Origin: Candidatus Uabimicrobium amorphum | GTDB lineage: Bacteria; Planctomycetota; Uabimicrobiia; Uabimicrobiales; Uabimicrobiaceae | Length of the DNA stretch: 64,000 nt | NCBI RefSeq assembly: GCF_009002475.1 | Contig: NZ_AP019860.1 | Coordinates: 682,001-746,000 of the forward strand | Reading direction: 5' to 3' | Shown: one piece after another, positions 16,775 to 25,738 of the stretch | Layout of the letters: each line of letters opens with the position of its first letter | How positions within the stretch are numbered: position 1 is the first letter of the stretch | Translations under genes and position numbers: made by a program | Notes under the pieces: model-generated | The model's database searches: none | Told to the model about the DNA's origin: nothing | The model's input: the letters and a program-made list of their open reading frames with translations, nothing else

Positions 16775-18405
16775 CACTATTTATATTTTTATTACTTGTC
16801 TCACAAGTTAAGGCTGATCCATGTGGAATGGTCACTTCTGGTCCCGGAATTTTTCGCACAGGAGTACAACGTACCTACGTATTTTACAAAGATGGTATAC
16901 AGTCTATCGTTTTACGTCCAGGTTTCACAGGTAGTCTGGATAATTTTGGAATGCTCATTCCTTTTCCCACACCACCAGCAATACGCAAGGTAGAAGATAA
17001 TATTTTTGCACACATTGCCGCGGCCATTGATCCTCCGGAATTTCAGTTGTTTCCGCGCGAGCGATATGGACGGCAATACTATCCTTTTACTTTTAGCTCT
17101 CTTGGTACCAATGTAATGATTTTCTTTTCTGTTATCATGGAAAAAGCGCGGTCGAATCGAGTACGCGTGTTGTCAGAAGAAGGGATCGGCATGTACCAAG
17201 TCGCTGTTTTGGAGGCAGGAAGTGCTTCGGCCTTGAAAAAATGGATGACCAACAACAATTATCAATATCCGCAAGGTATGGACACAGTATGCAATGAATA
17301 TATCGACATGGGTTGGTGTTTTGTTGTTGTCAAGGCACGCATTGGTGGTAGTAGTGGTATCAATCCCACCCCTGGAATGAACAACGCGCAACTTAATTTG
17401 CGCAAAGGGCAATTTTTTAGCGGCTTTATGCAGGGAATGGCTTTTCGCTTTCGCAGCAAAGAAATGATCGTACCGATGCGTCTTTCTGTTTATAACACCG
17501 ATTTTGACGCCACCAACACGATTTACGCTTTAACAGATGAACCTGTCCGTGTGGATTGCTTAGACACGCAGTATGTTGTGCGGCAAATACCCGGAGAAGT
17601 ATTATTACAAAATTTTTCTGGTCCTGTTCCGTTACGCGTTTATGGTAAGCATATATTTGATTGCCGTTTGAACCAATATGCGCGTTGGAAAAGTTCGCAG
17701 GCGATCACCACAAATAAAATAGCGCGTAAACTCTTCGCACATGACGCACTAGCGGCTAAACGCGACGTAATGATTCTCGTCAGCGAGCAAGACGAAAAAG
17801 ACCAACAAAAAAAACAAATCGACTACACCGAGCCCGATAATGCAAACCAAATCGACGAAGGACTACAGTACATCAAAGATATGACTCTCTCTGTCATATC
17901 TGGAATATTCCCAAGTAGAACACTGGCAGACAAAAATTTACGCTTTACTTCATTTTCCATGCCGGAGCGCGAGAACAACACGGGAAACTTTCATGCCATG
18001 CTCGATCGACCTGGTCCAAGAAGGGGGCATGTGTATCAAAGTTTTTTTGTGGAATGTGGTTATCTACTCATCGATATTTTTAGTGTATTCTTACTCATTT
18101 CTTGGGGATTGATCCTGGCTTTTGCACCCAATATGCGCTTTGCTTTTATTGCAATGGGTATGGTAATTATAAGCCGCACAGCCACCGTTTTTATCAGTGT
18201 TGGAATTGTACCAATACTCATATTGGCGATTATTGTGGCAAGAGTCATCAATGTTACCAATAACAAGAAAAAGACCAAAGAGTATTACTCTTCTAGGGCA
18301 GCAGCGGTTTTTTTAGGCTGTATGTGTTGGCTCGATGTCATTGTTGGTTCCGTATTGATTGTACGCAATCGTTTAAAATACAATTCACTAAGTAAAAAAG
18401 CATAA
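16756..18405 (+). CDS. DUF2330-like exported protein with C-terminal membrane segments
   Basis: The 549-residue protein has a signal peptide ending VKA, then CGMVTSGPG and a region (about residues 22-350) with the layout of DUF2330: an early CGM, RTYVFYKDG, then GFLIPFPxP-like strands (NFGMLIPFPTPPAI). Residues about 430-545 hold three or four hydrophobic helices, so the large N-terminal domain is likely exposed outside the inner membrane and anchored by the C-terminus. DUF2330 has no known biochemical role. A clean GGAGG precedes the ATG. A 12-bp hairpin follows the stop, separating it from the next membrane-protein gene. Confidence 0.85.
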   Translation: MYRYTIALFIFLLLVSQVKADPCGMVTSGPGIFRTGVQRTYVFYKDGIQSIVLRPGFTGSLDNFGMLIPFPTPPAIRKVEDNIFAHIAAAIDPPEFQLFPRERYGRQYYPFTFSSLGTNVMIFFSVIMEKARSNRVRVLSEEGIGMYQVAVLEAGSASALKKWMTNNNYQYPQGMDTVCNEYIDMGWCFVVVKARIGGSSGINPTPGMNNAQLNLRKGQFFSGFMQGMAFRFRSKEMIVPMRLSVYNTDFDATNTIYALTDEPVRVDCLDTQYVVRQIPGEVLLQNFSGPVPLRVYGKHIFDCRLNQYARWKSSQAITTNKIARKLFAHDALAAKRDVMILVSEQDEKDQQKKQIDYTEPDNANQIDEGLQYIKDMTLSVISGIFPSRTLADKNLRFTSFSMPERENNTGNFHAMLDRPGPRRGHVYQSFFVECGYLLIDIFSVFLLISWGLILAFAPNMRFAFIAMGMVIISRTATVFISVGIVPILILAIIVARVINVTNNKKKTKEYYSSRAAAVFLGCMCWLDVIVGSVLIVRNRLKYNSLSKKA

Positions 18406-18407
18406 AG

Positions 18408-18438
18408 TATAGAGGCAACTTATGTTGCCTCTATATTT
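18408..18438 (+). terminator. Hairpin after the DUF2330-like gene
   Basis: A 12-bp perfect stem (TATAGAGGCAAC / GTTGCCTCTATA) with a TTAT loop starts two bases after the stop. The T run behind it is short (TTT). Confidence 0.7.
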
Positions 18439-18456
18439 GGTAAGCGTGGAGATAAA

Positions 18457-19014
18457 ATGGAAAAGCAACCACCTTTGGCGATACACCTGATATTTGCATT
18501 GTTATTGGCGTTGATGTTTCCCTTTTTTATCACGGGGGCAATCGAAGAGTATTTCACCGATACGGATCTATGGAGCTATCGAATTTCTTGCGTGGGTTTT
18601 GGCATCAGTACTTTCTATTTGCTTGTTTGGGGAATGCACAATAGGGAAGACATTGACAAAGAAATTAATCGTAGTCTTGCGGCAGGCGATGATATCACCG
18701 ATTACACTGTGGTGTTACCTGCTTTTCATTTTGGTTTTTTTGTGTTGTTGTGCAAAAATTTAGCTGCCGATGGATATTTTATTTACCCAAAAGATGCGAC
18801 TTTATGGCATTGGATTTTTTATGGCATTGACAATACAATCCGCGTAGTGCTTATGGACATCCCTGAAATTTACAATATCAAATACTCCAAAATCTATCAT
18901 AACGCCGAAATGTTTTGGGCGTCCACCCTGATTTTTACCTACCGTCTCACCCTATCCATAGGACTTATCAAAATCTTAGTCCTCACGTATAAAAAAGTGT
19001 CGCGTAAGGCATAA
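18457..19014 (+). CDS. Small multi-pass membrane protein, unknown function
   Basis: The 185-residue protein has about four hydrophobic segments (near 10-28, 42-60, 85-105 and 150-172) joined by short acidic loops. It has no motif I recognise. Its ATG follows GGAG. It sits between the DUF2330-like gene and the methyltransferase, in the same direction, but hairpin and promoter signals on either side suggest separate expression. Confidence 0.8.
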   Translation: MEKQPPLAIHLIFALLLALMFPFFITGAIEEYFTDTDLWSYRISCVGFGISTFYLLVWGMHNREDIDKEINRSLAAGDDITDYTVVLPAFHFGFFVLLCKNLAADGYFIYPKDATLWHWIFYGIDNTIRVVLMDIPEIYNIKYSKIYHNAEMFWASTLIFTYRLTLSIGLIKILVLTYKKVSRKA

Positions 19015-19030
19015 AAAGCGTTTACATTTC

Positions 19031-19058
19031 TTGACATCAGGTAGATTTGCTGTATTAT
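19031..19058 (+). promoter_or_regulatory. Sigma-70-type promoter for the methyltransferase gene
   Basis: A consensus -35 TTGACA and a -10 TATTAT are separated by 16 bp, 58 nt upstream of the ATG at 19116. It is one of the cleanest promoters in the window. Confidence 0.65.
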
Positions 19059-19115
19059 GGGCAACATCGTTCTATACTCTACTGTTGACACAACTTATTT
19101 GGAAAAGCACCTAAG

Positions 19116-20015
19116 ATGAAAACATATCCTTTTGAATATCCGCTCTTACTCGACGGTGGTTTTGGACGTGAATTGCAGGCAAGAGGTGAGTCAATTGCCG
19201 CTCCATTGTGGTCGGCAAACGTCTACTATTCACGTCCTGAAATTGTCAAAGAAATACATTTGGATTTTATTCACGCCGGAGCCGAAATCATCACCACAAA
19301 TACCTACGCCATCACCGAGTACTATTTAAAAAAAGCAGGTAAACAAGGCGAACAGCACCAGCTACTTCATGCCGCATACGATTTCGCACATCAAGCACGG
19401 CAATGTGTGGTTGTGGATTACCCGATCTACATTGCGGCGTCTATACCTCCGTTGTCCGAGTCTTACCGGGCTGATTTGGTGGCCAATGTCGCCAAGCTAG
19501 AGGCGGAATATACCATGCTTATCGATACAGCTGTAAAAAATAATGTGGACATTCTCCTCGCGGAAACTTTGTCGCATTCAGTGGAAGCCAAAGTAATTGC
19601 CAAGATCGCCAAACAATGTAAACTTCCTCTGTGGATTAGTTTTACGGTAAATGCGGCAGGGAATTTACGTAGCGGCGAAAGCCTACAAACCGTGGCTACG
19701 CAAATTTTAGATATGGGAGTTCACGCTGTGCTCGTAAATTGCGCTACATTACCCAACCTCAATAAAAGCATAGAGATCTTGCAGGCACTGTCCCAAAAAA
19801 AGCCTTTTACATTTGGTGTATATGGCAATAGATTCAATGAAATCCCTACCAATTTTGCTCTAGAAAATGGTCTGAACACAATAAATACAGTGCTATCAAA
19901 AAAAGACTATGTCCACGCCGTAAAAACTTGGCTAGACAAAGGAGCGTCTATCATCGGAGGTTGTTGTGGAATCGGTCCGGAGTATATCACAGAGATAAAA
20001 AACAATTTACAATGA
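19116..20015 (+). CDS. Homocysteine S-methyltransferase family protein
   Basis: The 299-residue protein has the family start (LLDGGFGRELQARG), the TNTYAIT strand near 61-67, and the three zinc-binding cysteines expected for the fold: Cys about 209 in VNCAT and Cys-Cys about 283-284 in GGCCGIGPEYI. The enzymes transfer a methyl group from S-methylmethionine, S-adenosylmethionine or betaine to homocysteine to give methionine in the cytoplasm. Its length fits the stand-alone MmuM/YitJ-N type rather than full MetH. Zinc ligands are intact, so activity is likely; the methyl donor is not evident. Confidence 0.92.
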   Translation: MKTYPFEYPLLLDGGFGRELQARGESIAAPLWSANVYYSRPEIVKEIHLDFIHAGAEIITTNTYAITEYYLKKAGKQGEQHQLLHAAYDFAHQARQCVVVDYPIYIAASIPPLSESYRADLVANVAKLEAEYTMLIDTAVKNNVDILLAETLSHSVEAKVIAKIAKQCKLPLWISFTVNAAGNLRSGESLQTVATQILDMGVHAVLVNCATLPNLNKSIEILQALSQKKPFTFGVYGNRFNEIPTNFALENGLNTINTVLSKKDYVHAVKTWLDKGASIIGGCCGIGPEYITEIKNNLQ

Positions 20016-20091
20016 CCTTTGTCTCAACAGAACTTCTATATAGGTAAAGCTTAAATTTGAAGTATGATTGCGTTTTTTGAGCGGGTGACTT

Positions 20092-20121
20092 TTGACAAAT
20101 TGCCGATAAAAACTGTAAATT
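20092..20121 (+). promoter_or_regulatory. Candidate sigma-70-type promoter for the MBL hydrolase
   Basis: TTGACA and TAAATT are separated by 18 bp, about 79 nt upstream of the ATG at 20200. Confidence 0.45.
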
Positions 20122-20199
20122 CGCTCTTCTCACGAAATGATGATTGTTATATGATCATAAAAAACACAGAACAATAGACCATACTCAAAGGAACGCACA

Positions 20200-21126
20200 A
20201 TGAAATCTTTTTTAGTGATGAAAATTTTTGTGGTTATTGCATCAATAACTACGATGTACGCACAGCAAGACAATAATCGCGTCACATATGAATTTTTTCG
20301 TAACGCTACCGCAAAACTTACCTATGGACCTGAAGGCAATAAACAAGTTTTTCTCCTGGATCCGATGTTTGCCAAAAAGGGAGAATTGCCTTCGTTTGCG
20401 GGTATTGAAAAAAATCCCACGGTTGATTTGCCAAAAACAATTGAGCACATATTGCAAGATATTGATGCGGTTGTCGTGGGTCATATGCACGCCGATCACT
20501 TTGATATGGCAGCGGCAAGTCATATCGATAAGCAAATGGTAATTATTACGCCAAACAATCAATCACCGATGAATCCTAGTAATTTGGACGAGACATTTTC
20601 TTTTGCAAAACAGTTGCACTGCCTTGGATTTGACAACGTAAAAGCGATTGGTTCCGCAACTTCAAAAGCCATTGTTCATGAGGGAATTGAAATCATACAA
20701 GAATTTGGGCTACATGGCAAGGGTACACTAAAGAGATTTATGGGTGGCGTTAATGGTATTGTTTTTCGTGCGCAGGGACAACCGACAATTTACTGGACAG
20801 GCGACACTATTCTTGACGAGGAAGGTCGTGTGGAAGACATTTTGCGCGAGTATGCGCCAGACGTTATCATTGTTCACACCGGAGGTGCTGTCATCAATGC
20901 TCTTTCACCACATCCATTGATGATGGATGAAAAACAAGCGCTGCAGTTCATCTTAGCGGCAAAAAAATACAATAGCGATAGCAAAATTATCGCTGTGCAT
21001 ATGAATTCTCTCGACCACTGTTTTACCACGCGAGATATTCTCAAAGATGCTGTGGGTACTTTAGGCGAAGAAATTAGCAAAGACGTGATGATACCTGCTG
21101 GAGGAGATATTGTCACCATTCCATAA
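20200..21126 (+). CDS. Exported MBL-fold metallo-hydrolase (UlaG-like)
   Basis: The 308-residue protein has a signal peptide ending TTMYAQ. It shows the metallo-beta-lactamase motif HMHADH at residues 95-100, a later metal-ligand region WTGDTI (near 205) and a final HMNSLDH (near 268). The short spacing and lack of a long C-terminal domain resemble the UlaG/L-ascorbate-6-phosphate lactonase-like branch. An exported form is unusual for that branch, and substrate cannot be assigned. A ribosome site AAAGGA precedes the ATG. The stop abuts the stop of the convergent AraC gene with no spacer. Confidence 0.9.
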   Translation: MKSFLVMKIFVVIASITTMYAQQDNNRVTYEFFRNATAKLTYGPEGNKQVFLLDPMFAKKGELPSFAGIEKNPTVDLPKTIEHILQDIDAVVVGHMHADHFDMAAASHIDKQMVIITPNNQSPMNPSNLDETFSFAKQLHCLGFDNVKAIGSATSKAIVHEGIEIIQEFGLHGKGTLKRFMGGVNGIVFRAQGQPTIYWTGDTILDEEGRVEDILREYAPDVIIVHTGGAVINALSPHPLMMDEKQALQFILAAKKYNSDSKIIAVHMNSLDHCFTTRDILKDAVGTLGEEISKDVMIPAGGDIVTIP

Positions 21127-21996
21127 TTATTTTTTTTGATGTTCTGCGCGATATTTACTAGGGGATTTTCCCATTTGTTTGCGAAAAGTACGTCCAAAAT
21201 GAGTGGCATCTTCATGGCCAACGCGTTGCATGATTTCGTAGACTCTAAGTGTCGTATCGCGCAGTAAAATGCACGCCATTTGAATTCGAATTTTAGATAG
21301 ATAGCTAATCACCGACATCCCCGTCGCTTTATGAAATTTCTCTGCCATGGTCGTCCGGTTCATGGCAAACATTTCCGTTAATTGCGTAATGGTCACTTTT
21401 TGATGGTAATTCTCGTTGAGATAGTCGACGATTTGTTGCACTTCGTCATCTTCACTACTTTTTTGTAGTTCTAGTTTGTGAGGAGAAGTGTGGACATGAG
21501 TCACCAGATTGAGCAATTCGTAAAAATAAGAACGACTGCGGCAAATCCAAAACTGTCCTTGTTTTTCAGAAAGTTCTTTTTGAATGGCAACTAAAACTTC
21601 CAAGATACGCATACTGGTAGAAGGACCTACCATTAAAAAACCTTTACTTTGGATAAATGGCAACAACCAATAGATATCTAGTTGTTGCGTTTCGCGTAGC
21701 TGTGATAAATCTTGACGCAAAACTTCGTAATGAAATGCTGTATTCAGGATACGAGGATGAAAATAAATGGCATGAAATACCACATCGGAGTTTTCCACTA
21801 GGGTTATTTTTTGTTGTTCTGATAAGCATAATAAACATGGTGATACCAATGAGTAAAACTCTTCATCTATTTGAACTCTACCAGCACCAGATTCAAAGTA
21901 ATACAGCTGATAATATTTTTTGTGTGCGGCCACATTTTGTGTTGTGTAGATGAGCCAATCTTCATAGATGGTTTTGCCAGAATTTTGTGTATGCAT
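21127..21996 (-). CDS. AraC-family transcriptional regulator
   Basis: The 289-residue protein has an N-terminal cupin-like sensing region (about 1-150) and a C-terminal pair of helix-turn-helix motifs (about 190-285). TITQLTEMFAMNRTTMAEKFHKATGMS forms the first helix-turn-helix and YEIMQRVGHEDATHFGRTFRKQMGKSPSKYR the second, matching the AraC consensus. It should bind DNA as a dimer in response to a small ligand. Upstream on the same strand, 33 nt away, is the LRR gene. Possible targets are the MBL hydrolase, the divergent LodA-like pair or the LRR gene itself. The ribosome site is weak. Confidence 0.93.
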   Translation of the reverse strand: MHTQNSGKTIYEDWLIYTTQNVAAHKKYYQLYYFESGAGRVQIDEEFYSLVSPCLLCLSEQQKITLVENSDVVFHAIYFHPRILNTAFHYEVLRQDLSQLRETQQLDIYWLLPFIQSKGFLMVGPSTSMRILEVLVAIQKELSEKQGQFWICRSRSYFYELLNLVTHVHTSPHKLELQKSSEDDEVQQIVDYLNENYHQKVTITQLTEMFAMNRTTMAEKFHKATGMSVISYLSKIRIQMACILLRDTTLRVYEIMQRVGHEDATHFGRTFRKQMGKSPSKYRAEHQKK

Positions 21997-22029
21997 AAGT
22001 TCTTCAACATAAAATGGATGTAAATTAAG

Positions 22030-23106
22030 TTAATATGAAATTTTACAGTTGGGTAACCACGACTGAATTGTTAGGAGTTGCTGTTCATCGATTGCCGTAT
22101 AGCTTAAAACAAGTTCGCGAAGGCCTTGTAATTTTTTTATGTCCGGCGGCAGATTTGCGAGTTCATTGTTGTGACTCAAGTCAAGATATGTAAGGTTCTG
22201 CAATTGTTCGATTTGTGGGGAGAGAGACTGTATATTGTTGCTATGAAGATTGAGTTCTTGCAAATTTTTGAGATCAAATATTTGCTCAGGTACATGGGTA
22301 ATCAGATGATGATTTATGATATTTAATATCCGTAAATTGGTGAGCTTCGCTATTTGCGGGGGAATTTCTGTCATAGTTGAATTGTCACTTGCATCGTGGT
22401 GAATTTCATCAAATGACACTTCTAGAACTTCTAAATTTTCTAGATCCCCAATTTCAGGAGGAAGCGCTTGTACTTCATGTCCAAGACGGAGGTGCACAAG
22501 GTTTTTTAGTTTTGCAATCTCTGCGGGGATTGTTGTAAATATACCACCGAGTTCTAGTGTCGTAAGTTGTGAAAGATCGGTCACTACGAGTGGAAAATCA
22601 ACGAGTAGATTGAAGAATAGCTTCAACTGTCGCAGATTTTGCAAATTTTTTATTTCCGGAGGTAAGGAGGTAATACCATTACCGGTAAACTCCAAGTGAC
22701 GAAGATCGCGAAGTTGTGTAATTTCGATGGGCAACTCTTGAAGCCAACCATTTGTCATACTCAGATGTTGTAGGTGCGACAGACGTTCAATTTCTTTATC
22801 AAGGTACTGTATTTTTTTACTGTGTATTTCCAAATGAGTAAGAGATGCCAAGTCGTAAATCTCCCTTGGAAGTGACTTCTGCTTTTTAATGGTAGCTTCG
22901 ACAGCAAACTTCTGGGAAAAACTACAGTTCTCAAAAGTACATTTTCGTGCACCTTGGAAAGTCACATCGGTACGAAAACTACAATTGTCAAAATGTGAAT
23001 TAAAAACTTTGTATTTGTGATTTTCACCAAGATAGAAAGTGCAACCGTAGTAACGTGTATTGCTTTCTGTTTTATGTAACGTTTCTTGTTTTATACTTCG
23101 CAACAC
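22030..23106 (-). CDS. Leucine-rich-repeat protein with an N-terminal GCTFYL module
   Basis: The 358-residue protein starts at TTG (AAGGAG 6 nt upstream). Residues about 17-75 form a Cys-Phe-rich module (YGCTFYLGENHKYKVF, HFDNCSF, CTFENCSF) like degenerate pentapeptide repeats. Residues about 80-350 hold some eleven LRRs of 23 residues (LxxLxxLxLxxNxIxxLPPEIxxL), the bacterial type seen in ROCO-like proteins, without a GTPase domain. There is no signal peptide, so it is probably cytoplasmic. The same N-terminal module occurs in the SUKH protein at 46554-47867, suggesting a shared recruitment role. Co-transcription with the AraC gene is possible. Confidence 0.9.
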   Translation of the reverse strand: MLRSIKQETLHKTESNTRYYGCTFYLGENHKYKVFNSHFDNCSFRTDVTFQGARKCTFENCSFSQKFAVEATIKKQKSLPREIYDLASLTHLEIHSKKIQYLDKEIERLSHLQHLSMTNGWLQELPIEITQLRDLRHLEFTGNGITSLPPEIKNLQNLRQLKLFFNLLVDFPLVVTDLSQLTTLELGGIFTTIPAEIAKLKNLVHLRLGHEVQALPPEIGDLENLEVLEVSFDEIHHDASDNSTMTEIPPQIAKLTNLRILNIINHHLITHVPEQIFDLKNLQELNLHSNNIQSLSPQIEQLQNLTYLDLSHNNELANLPPDIKKLQGLRELVLSYTAIDEQQLLTIQSWLPNCKISY

Positions 23107-23133
23107 GTACTCCTTTTTCTTTTTTCATTGACG

Positions 23134-23149
23134 CCAAATTTAAATTTGG
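23134..23149. promoter_or_regulatory. 16-bp perfect palindrome in divergent promoter region
   Basis: CCAAATTTAAATTTGG lies between the divergent LRR/AraC genes and the LodA-like gene. Its symmetry suits a dimeric repressor or activator site; AraC sites are usually direct repeats, so the binder is unknown. Confidence 0.4.
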
Positions 23150-23294
23150 ACCGTTGACTCTGACATTTACAATTGCGCGATTTTTTGGCATTTGATATTC
23201 TAGTAAGTCCAACATTAGATGTCAATTGCAGCAAGACAACACGAAATAAAAAATGAACCATGCTTTCTAAACTAGACTAGTCCAAGGAGTTCCC

Positions 23295-25733
23295 ATGCTA
23301 ATAAACAATATAAAAAATTTCATGATAAATCTTATGAAAAACGACCCAGCGTGGGAACAGCTTTTTCACGCGCATGGGTGGCCGTTTACCGCGGATCACA
23401 TCGCAAAAATGTCGGAAAATGATTTTCAACAAGCTTTGTTGAATACGAGCTTAAGTGTGAATCGTTCTATTCCAGGATTTGAGGACTTTGCTGTTGACAG
23501 CAATACCATGGTCACCAGCGGTAGCCTGTGCCATAGTTTGTTGTATCATGCTTGCGCTTCTCCTAACGTTACGGAAATAAATGGTACGGAATTGACGATG
23601 TTTCCTGCGTGGCGTGACCTTGACGTCATGGAGAATTATATTTTTTCTCTTGAGTCGCTCACCATAGATGCGATCGCTGAAAAAGCACGAAAACTACTGC
23701 AAATTTCATCGAATGTCGCTTTAGAGCTGGCCGTGGTGGTCTATGCTGTAGAATATCGTCCAGGAGCGGATACTCCTCATAAAAAACACGCGGATATTTG
23801 TCTATCGCGAACCGGGATTTCAAGAGTGGGGAATAAACAACCGCATTACAAAGGAAAAGAGCGTAGTTTTGTGCTGTTTTCTGATGGAGATGCTGCACAT
23901 GATATACGTGCTCTTCCTTGTCGTTATGTGCCTTTTATCGCCGTTCAAAGTATTGGACGTCCACAAATTTTTGGCCCGATGCGTAGCACAGGTTCTGATC
24001 GCGCGCGTTCTTTTTGGGTTCCCATTCACAAGTTATTCTCGGGGACACAATGTATTGAAAATTTAAATTTAGATTTGCAGTGGGATATGCGCCATTTCAA
24101 TCAAAAGTTGGCAAAATTTGCGACGTATCTACGCGAGCATGGACACTCGAATTTAACTGACAAAGAACTTACTTCACCACCATATGTTTTTGAAAAGGGC
24201 ATTGCGAACTGGGCAAACGCCATAGAGTGGGGAGAAGGTGTTTTATTTCCGTCAGCACAACCGCTGGTGAAAGAAGCCACACAGCAAAACAATCCGGTTA
24301 CATTTACCTCGCCGCCGATGCCATCCAAGGGATTCTACAATGCCAATTCTCCGACACTCTCCTTGAAATTATTTCGCGGGCGCTCGTGTCCCGAATATGT
24401 GCACATTCGCCAAAAACAAAATCCTGCGCAAGATATCAATCTTCTACCCGACGTTGTTGATATCGCAAATGCCGGCAACTATGAAGCGCTCCACTACTTG
24501 GACTTTTCCGGTGATGGTTGGGTCAAATGCGAAGTTTCTGACCGTAACACCGGTGTGGAAATCCACTATAAAAATCAACCGATAGATGTGATCAGTGCCT
24601 TCTCGATTGTCGCGGCTCCTGACTTTTTTCCGTATGTGAATCAGCGTCAACTTTACGAGTGGTGGCTCGATGCACCAAAACTTGCCGCCGAGGGAAAGCT
24701 ACCGCAGTGGTGGGTGGACCTCATTGATCAGCAAAGGTGGAAAAGACTATGGGTTGGTTCGCCTTCGCCGCTAAGTGATGAACGTTGCGCACCCAACGTG
24801 CAAATGCCCGATGCACCTTTTTCCATAGATGACGATACGATAACGGCCATTGTTTTTGTACCGCGTGCTACGGAAGCAACCATAACGCAAGAATCTAAGC
24901 CAGTGTCGCGTTTTTCGTACTTGCCAGATGCCGCCTCCGACACGTTTTTTCCCGGATGGGATGTTAGTTATGATGAAGTCAAAATAGAGAATCAAAATCG
25001 CAAGCACCTCGCCACATATGGTTTGGGAAGTCCTTTTCCGGAAGATGCCAAACTGTGTGCTGCTTTAAGTACATTTTGGCCCGCAGCTTCCCCAGACACC
25101 AATCGCACTTTTTTCAAGGTAGCTTCTCGCGGGGGAACGGTTTGTCCGATGACCGATGAAGAAATGGGCATCCCCTCCGGAACGAACGCGTGGGATGGTG
25201 TGATGGGTCCTCACGTTGTCGCAGAAGATGCACAAGGAATAACGGTAAATTACCCCGACTATCCGCATGCCGACTATACACGTAATGCCATTGATAATCA
25301 ATTTAGTGTTGCCAACGTACACAAAGTTACTGGGGGGGAATACCAAGATCGCATCTTGGCGATGCAGCGCTGCTACCGAGCACTAGATGAGGTAAGGGAC
25401 ATACCCGGAGAATATACCTACCATCTCCATATTTTCTCTTTTACACAGGTAGACGCGACGGACGCAGAGCTAAAACAAGCACAAAGCGACACCAATGGTG
25501 TTTTGCAAGGACCAGTTTATCGATTTAAAATTTTTGCCGATCGCGAATTATTGGAAAATGGAGACATTATTGATAATGTAGAAGGACCTGAAATGGTCGG
25601 TAATCACCATCGTGCCTTGTATCGCACTCAGTATTGGTGGACGATATTTGTTGGTGATGGACCGGTGTTGATGAAACTCAAGCTAGGAGATGGCTCCAGC
25701 AAAACGGGAGCGTGGACTTCGTACGAGTTTTAG
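23295..25733 (+). CDS. Large conserved protein, candidate LodA-like quinoprotein partner
   Basis: The 812-residue protein is cytosolic by sequence (no signal peptide) and starts after AAGGAG. I do not recognise the whole protein. Residues about 230-330 contain FWVPIHKLFSG. At about 400-440 DFSGDGWVKCEVS and FSIVAAPDFFPYVNQRQLYEWW weakly resemble the DNDGWHDDVSDGPV and WVVVAPPxxAP strands of LodA-type cysteine-tryptophylquinone (CTQ) oxidases. FFPGWDVSYDE and LCAALSTFWPAASPDT (about 560-600) resemble the FFPGIE and FWPARVP regions where LodA carries its cofactor tryptophan. The next gene is a LodB-like flavoprotein, and LodA maturation requires LodB. This link is inference; a different role is possible. 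Confidence 0.6.
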   Translation: MLINNIKNFMINLMKNDPAWEQLFHAHGWPFTADHIAKMSENDFQQALLNTSLSVNRSIPGFEDFAVDSNTMVTSGSLCHSLLYHACASPNVTEINGTELTMFPAWRDLDVMENYIFSLESLTIDAIAEKARKLLQISSNVALELAVVVYAVEYRPGADTPHKKHADICLSRTGISRVGNKQPHYKGKERSFVLFSDGDAAHDIRALPCRYVPFIAVQSIGRPQIFGPMRSTGSDRARSFWVPIHKLFSGTQCIENLNLDLQWDMRHFNQKLAKFATYLREHGHSNLTDKELTSPPYVFEKGIANWANAIEWGEGVLFPSAQPLVKEATQQNNPVTFTSPPMPSKGFYNANSPTLSLKLFRGRSCPEYVHIRQKQNPAQDINLLPDVVDIANAGNYEALHYLDFSGDGWVKCEVSDRNTGVEIHYKNQPIDVISAFSIVAAPDFFPYVNQRQLYEWWLDAPKLAAEGKLPQWWVDLIDQQRWKRLWVGSPSPLSDERCAPNVQMPDAPFSIDDDTITAIVFVPRATEATITQESKPVSRFSYLPDAASDTFFPGWDVSYDEVKIENQNRKHLATYGLGSPFPEDAKLCAALSTFWPAASPDTNRTFFKVASRGGTVCPMTDEEMGIPSGTNAWDGVMGPHVVAEDAQGITVNYPDYPHADYTRNAIDNQFSVANVHKVTGGEYQDRILAMQRCYRALDEVRDIPGEYTYHLHIFSFTQVDATDAELKQAQSDTNGVLQGPVYRFKIFADRELLENGDIIDNVEGPEMVGNHHRALYRTQYWWTIFVGDGPVLMKLKLGDGSSKTGAWTSYEF

Positions 25734-25738
25734 TAACT

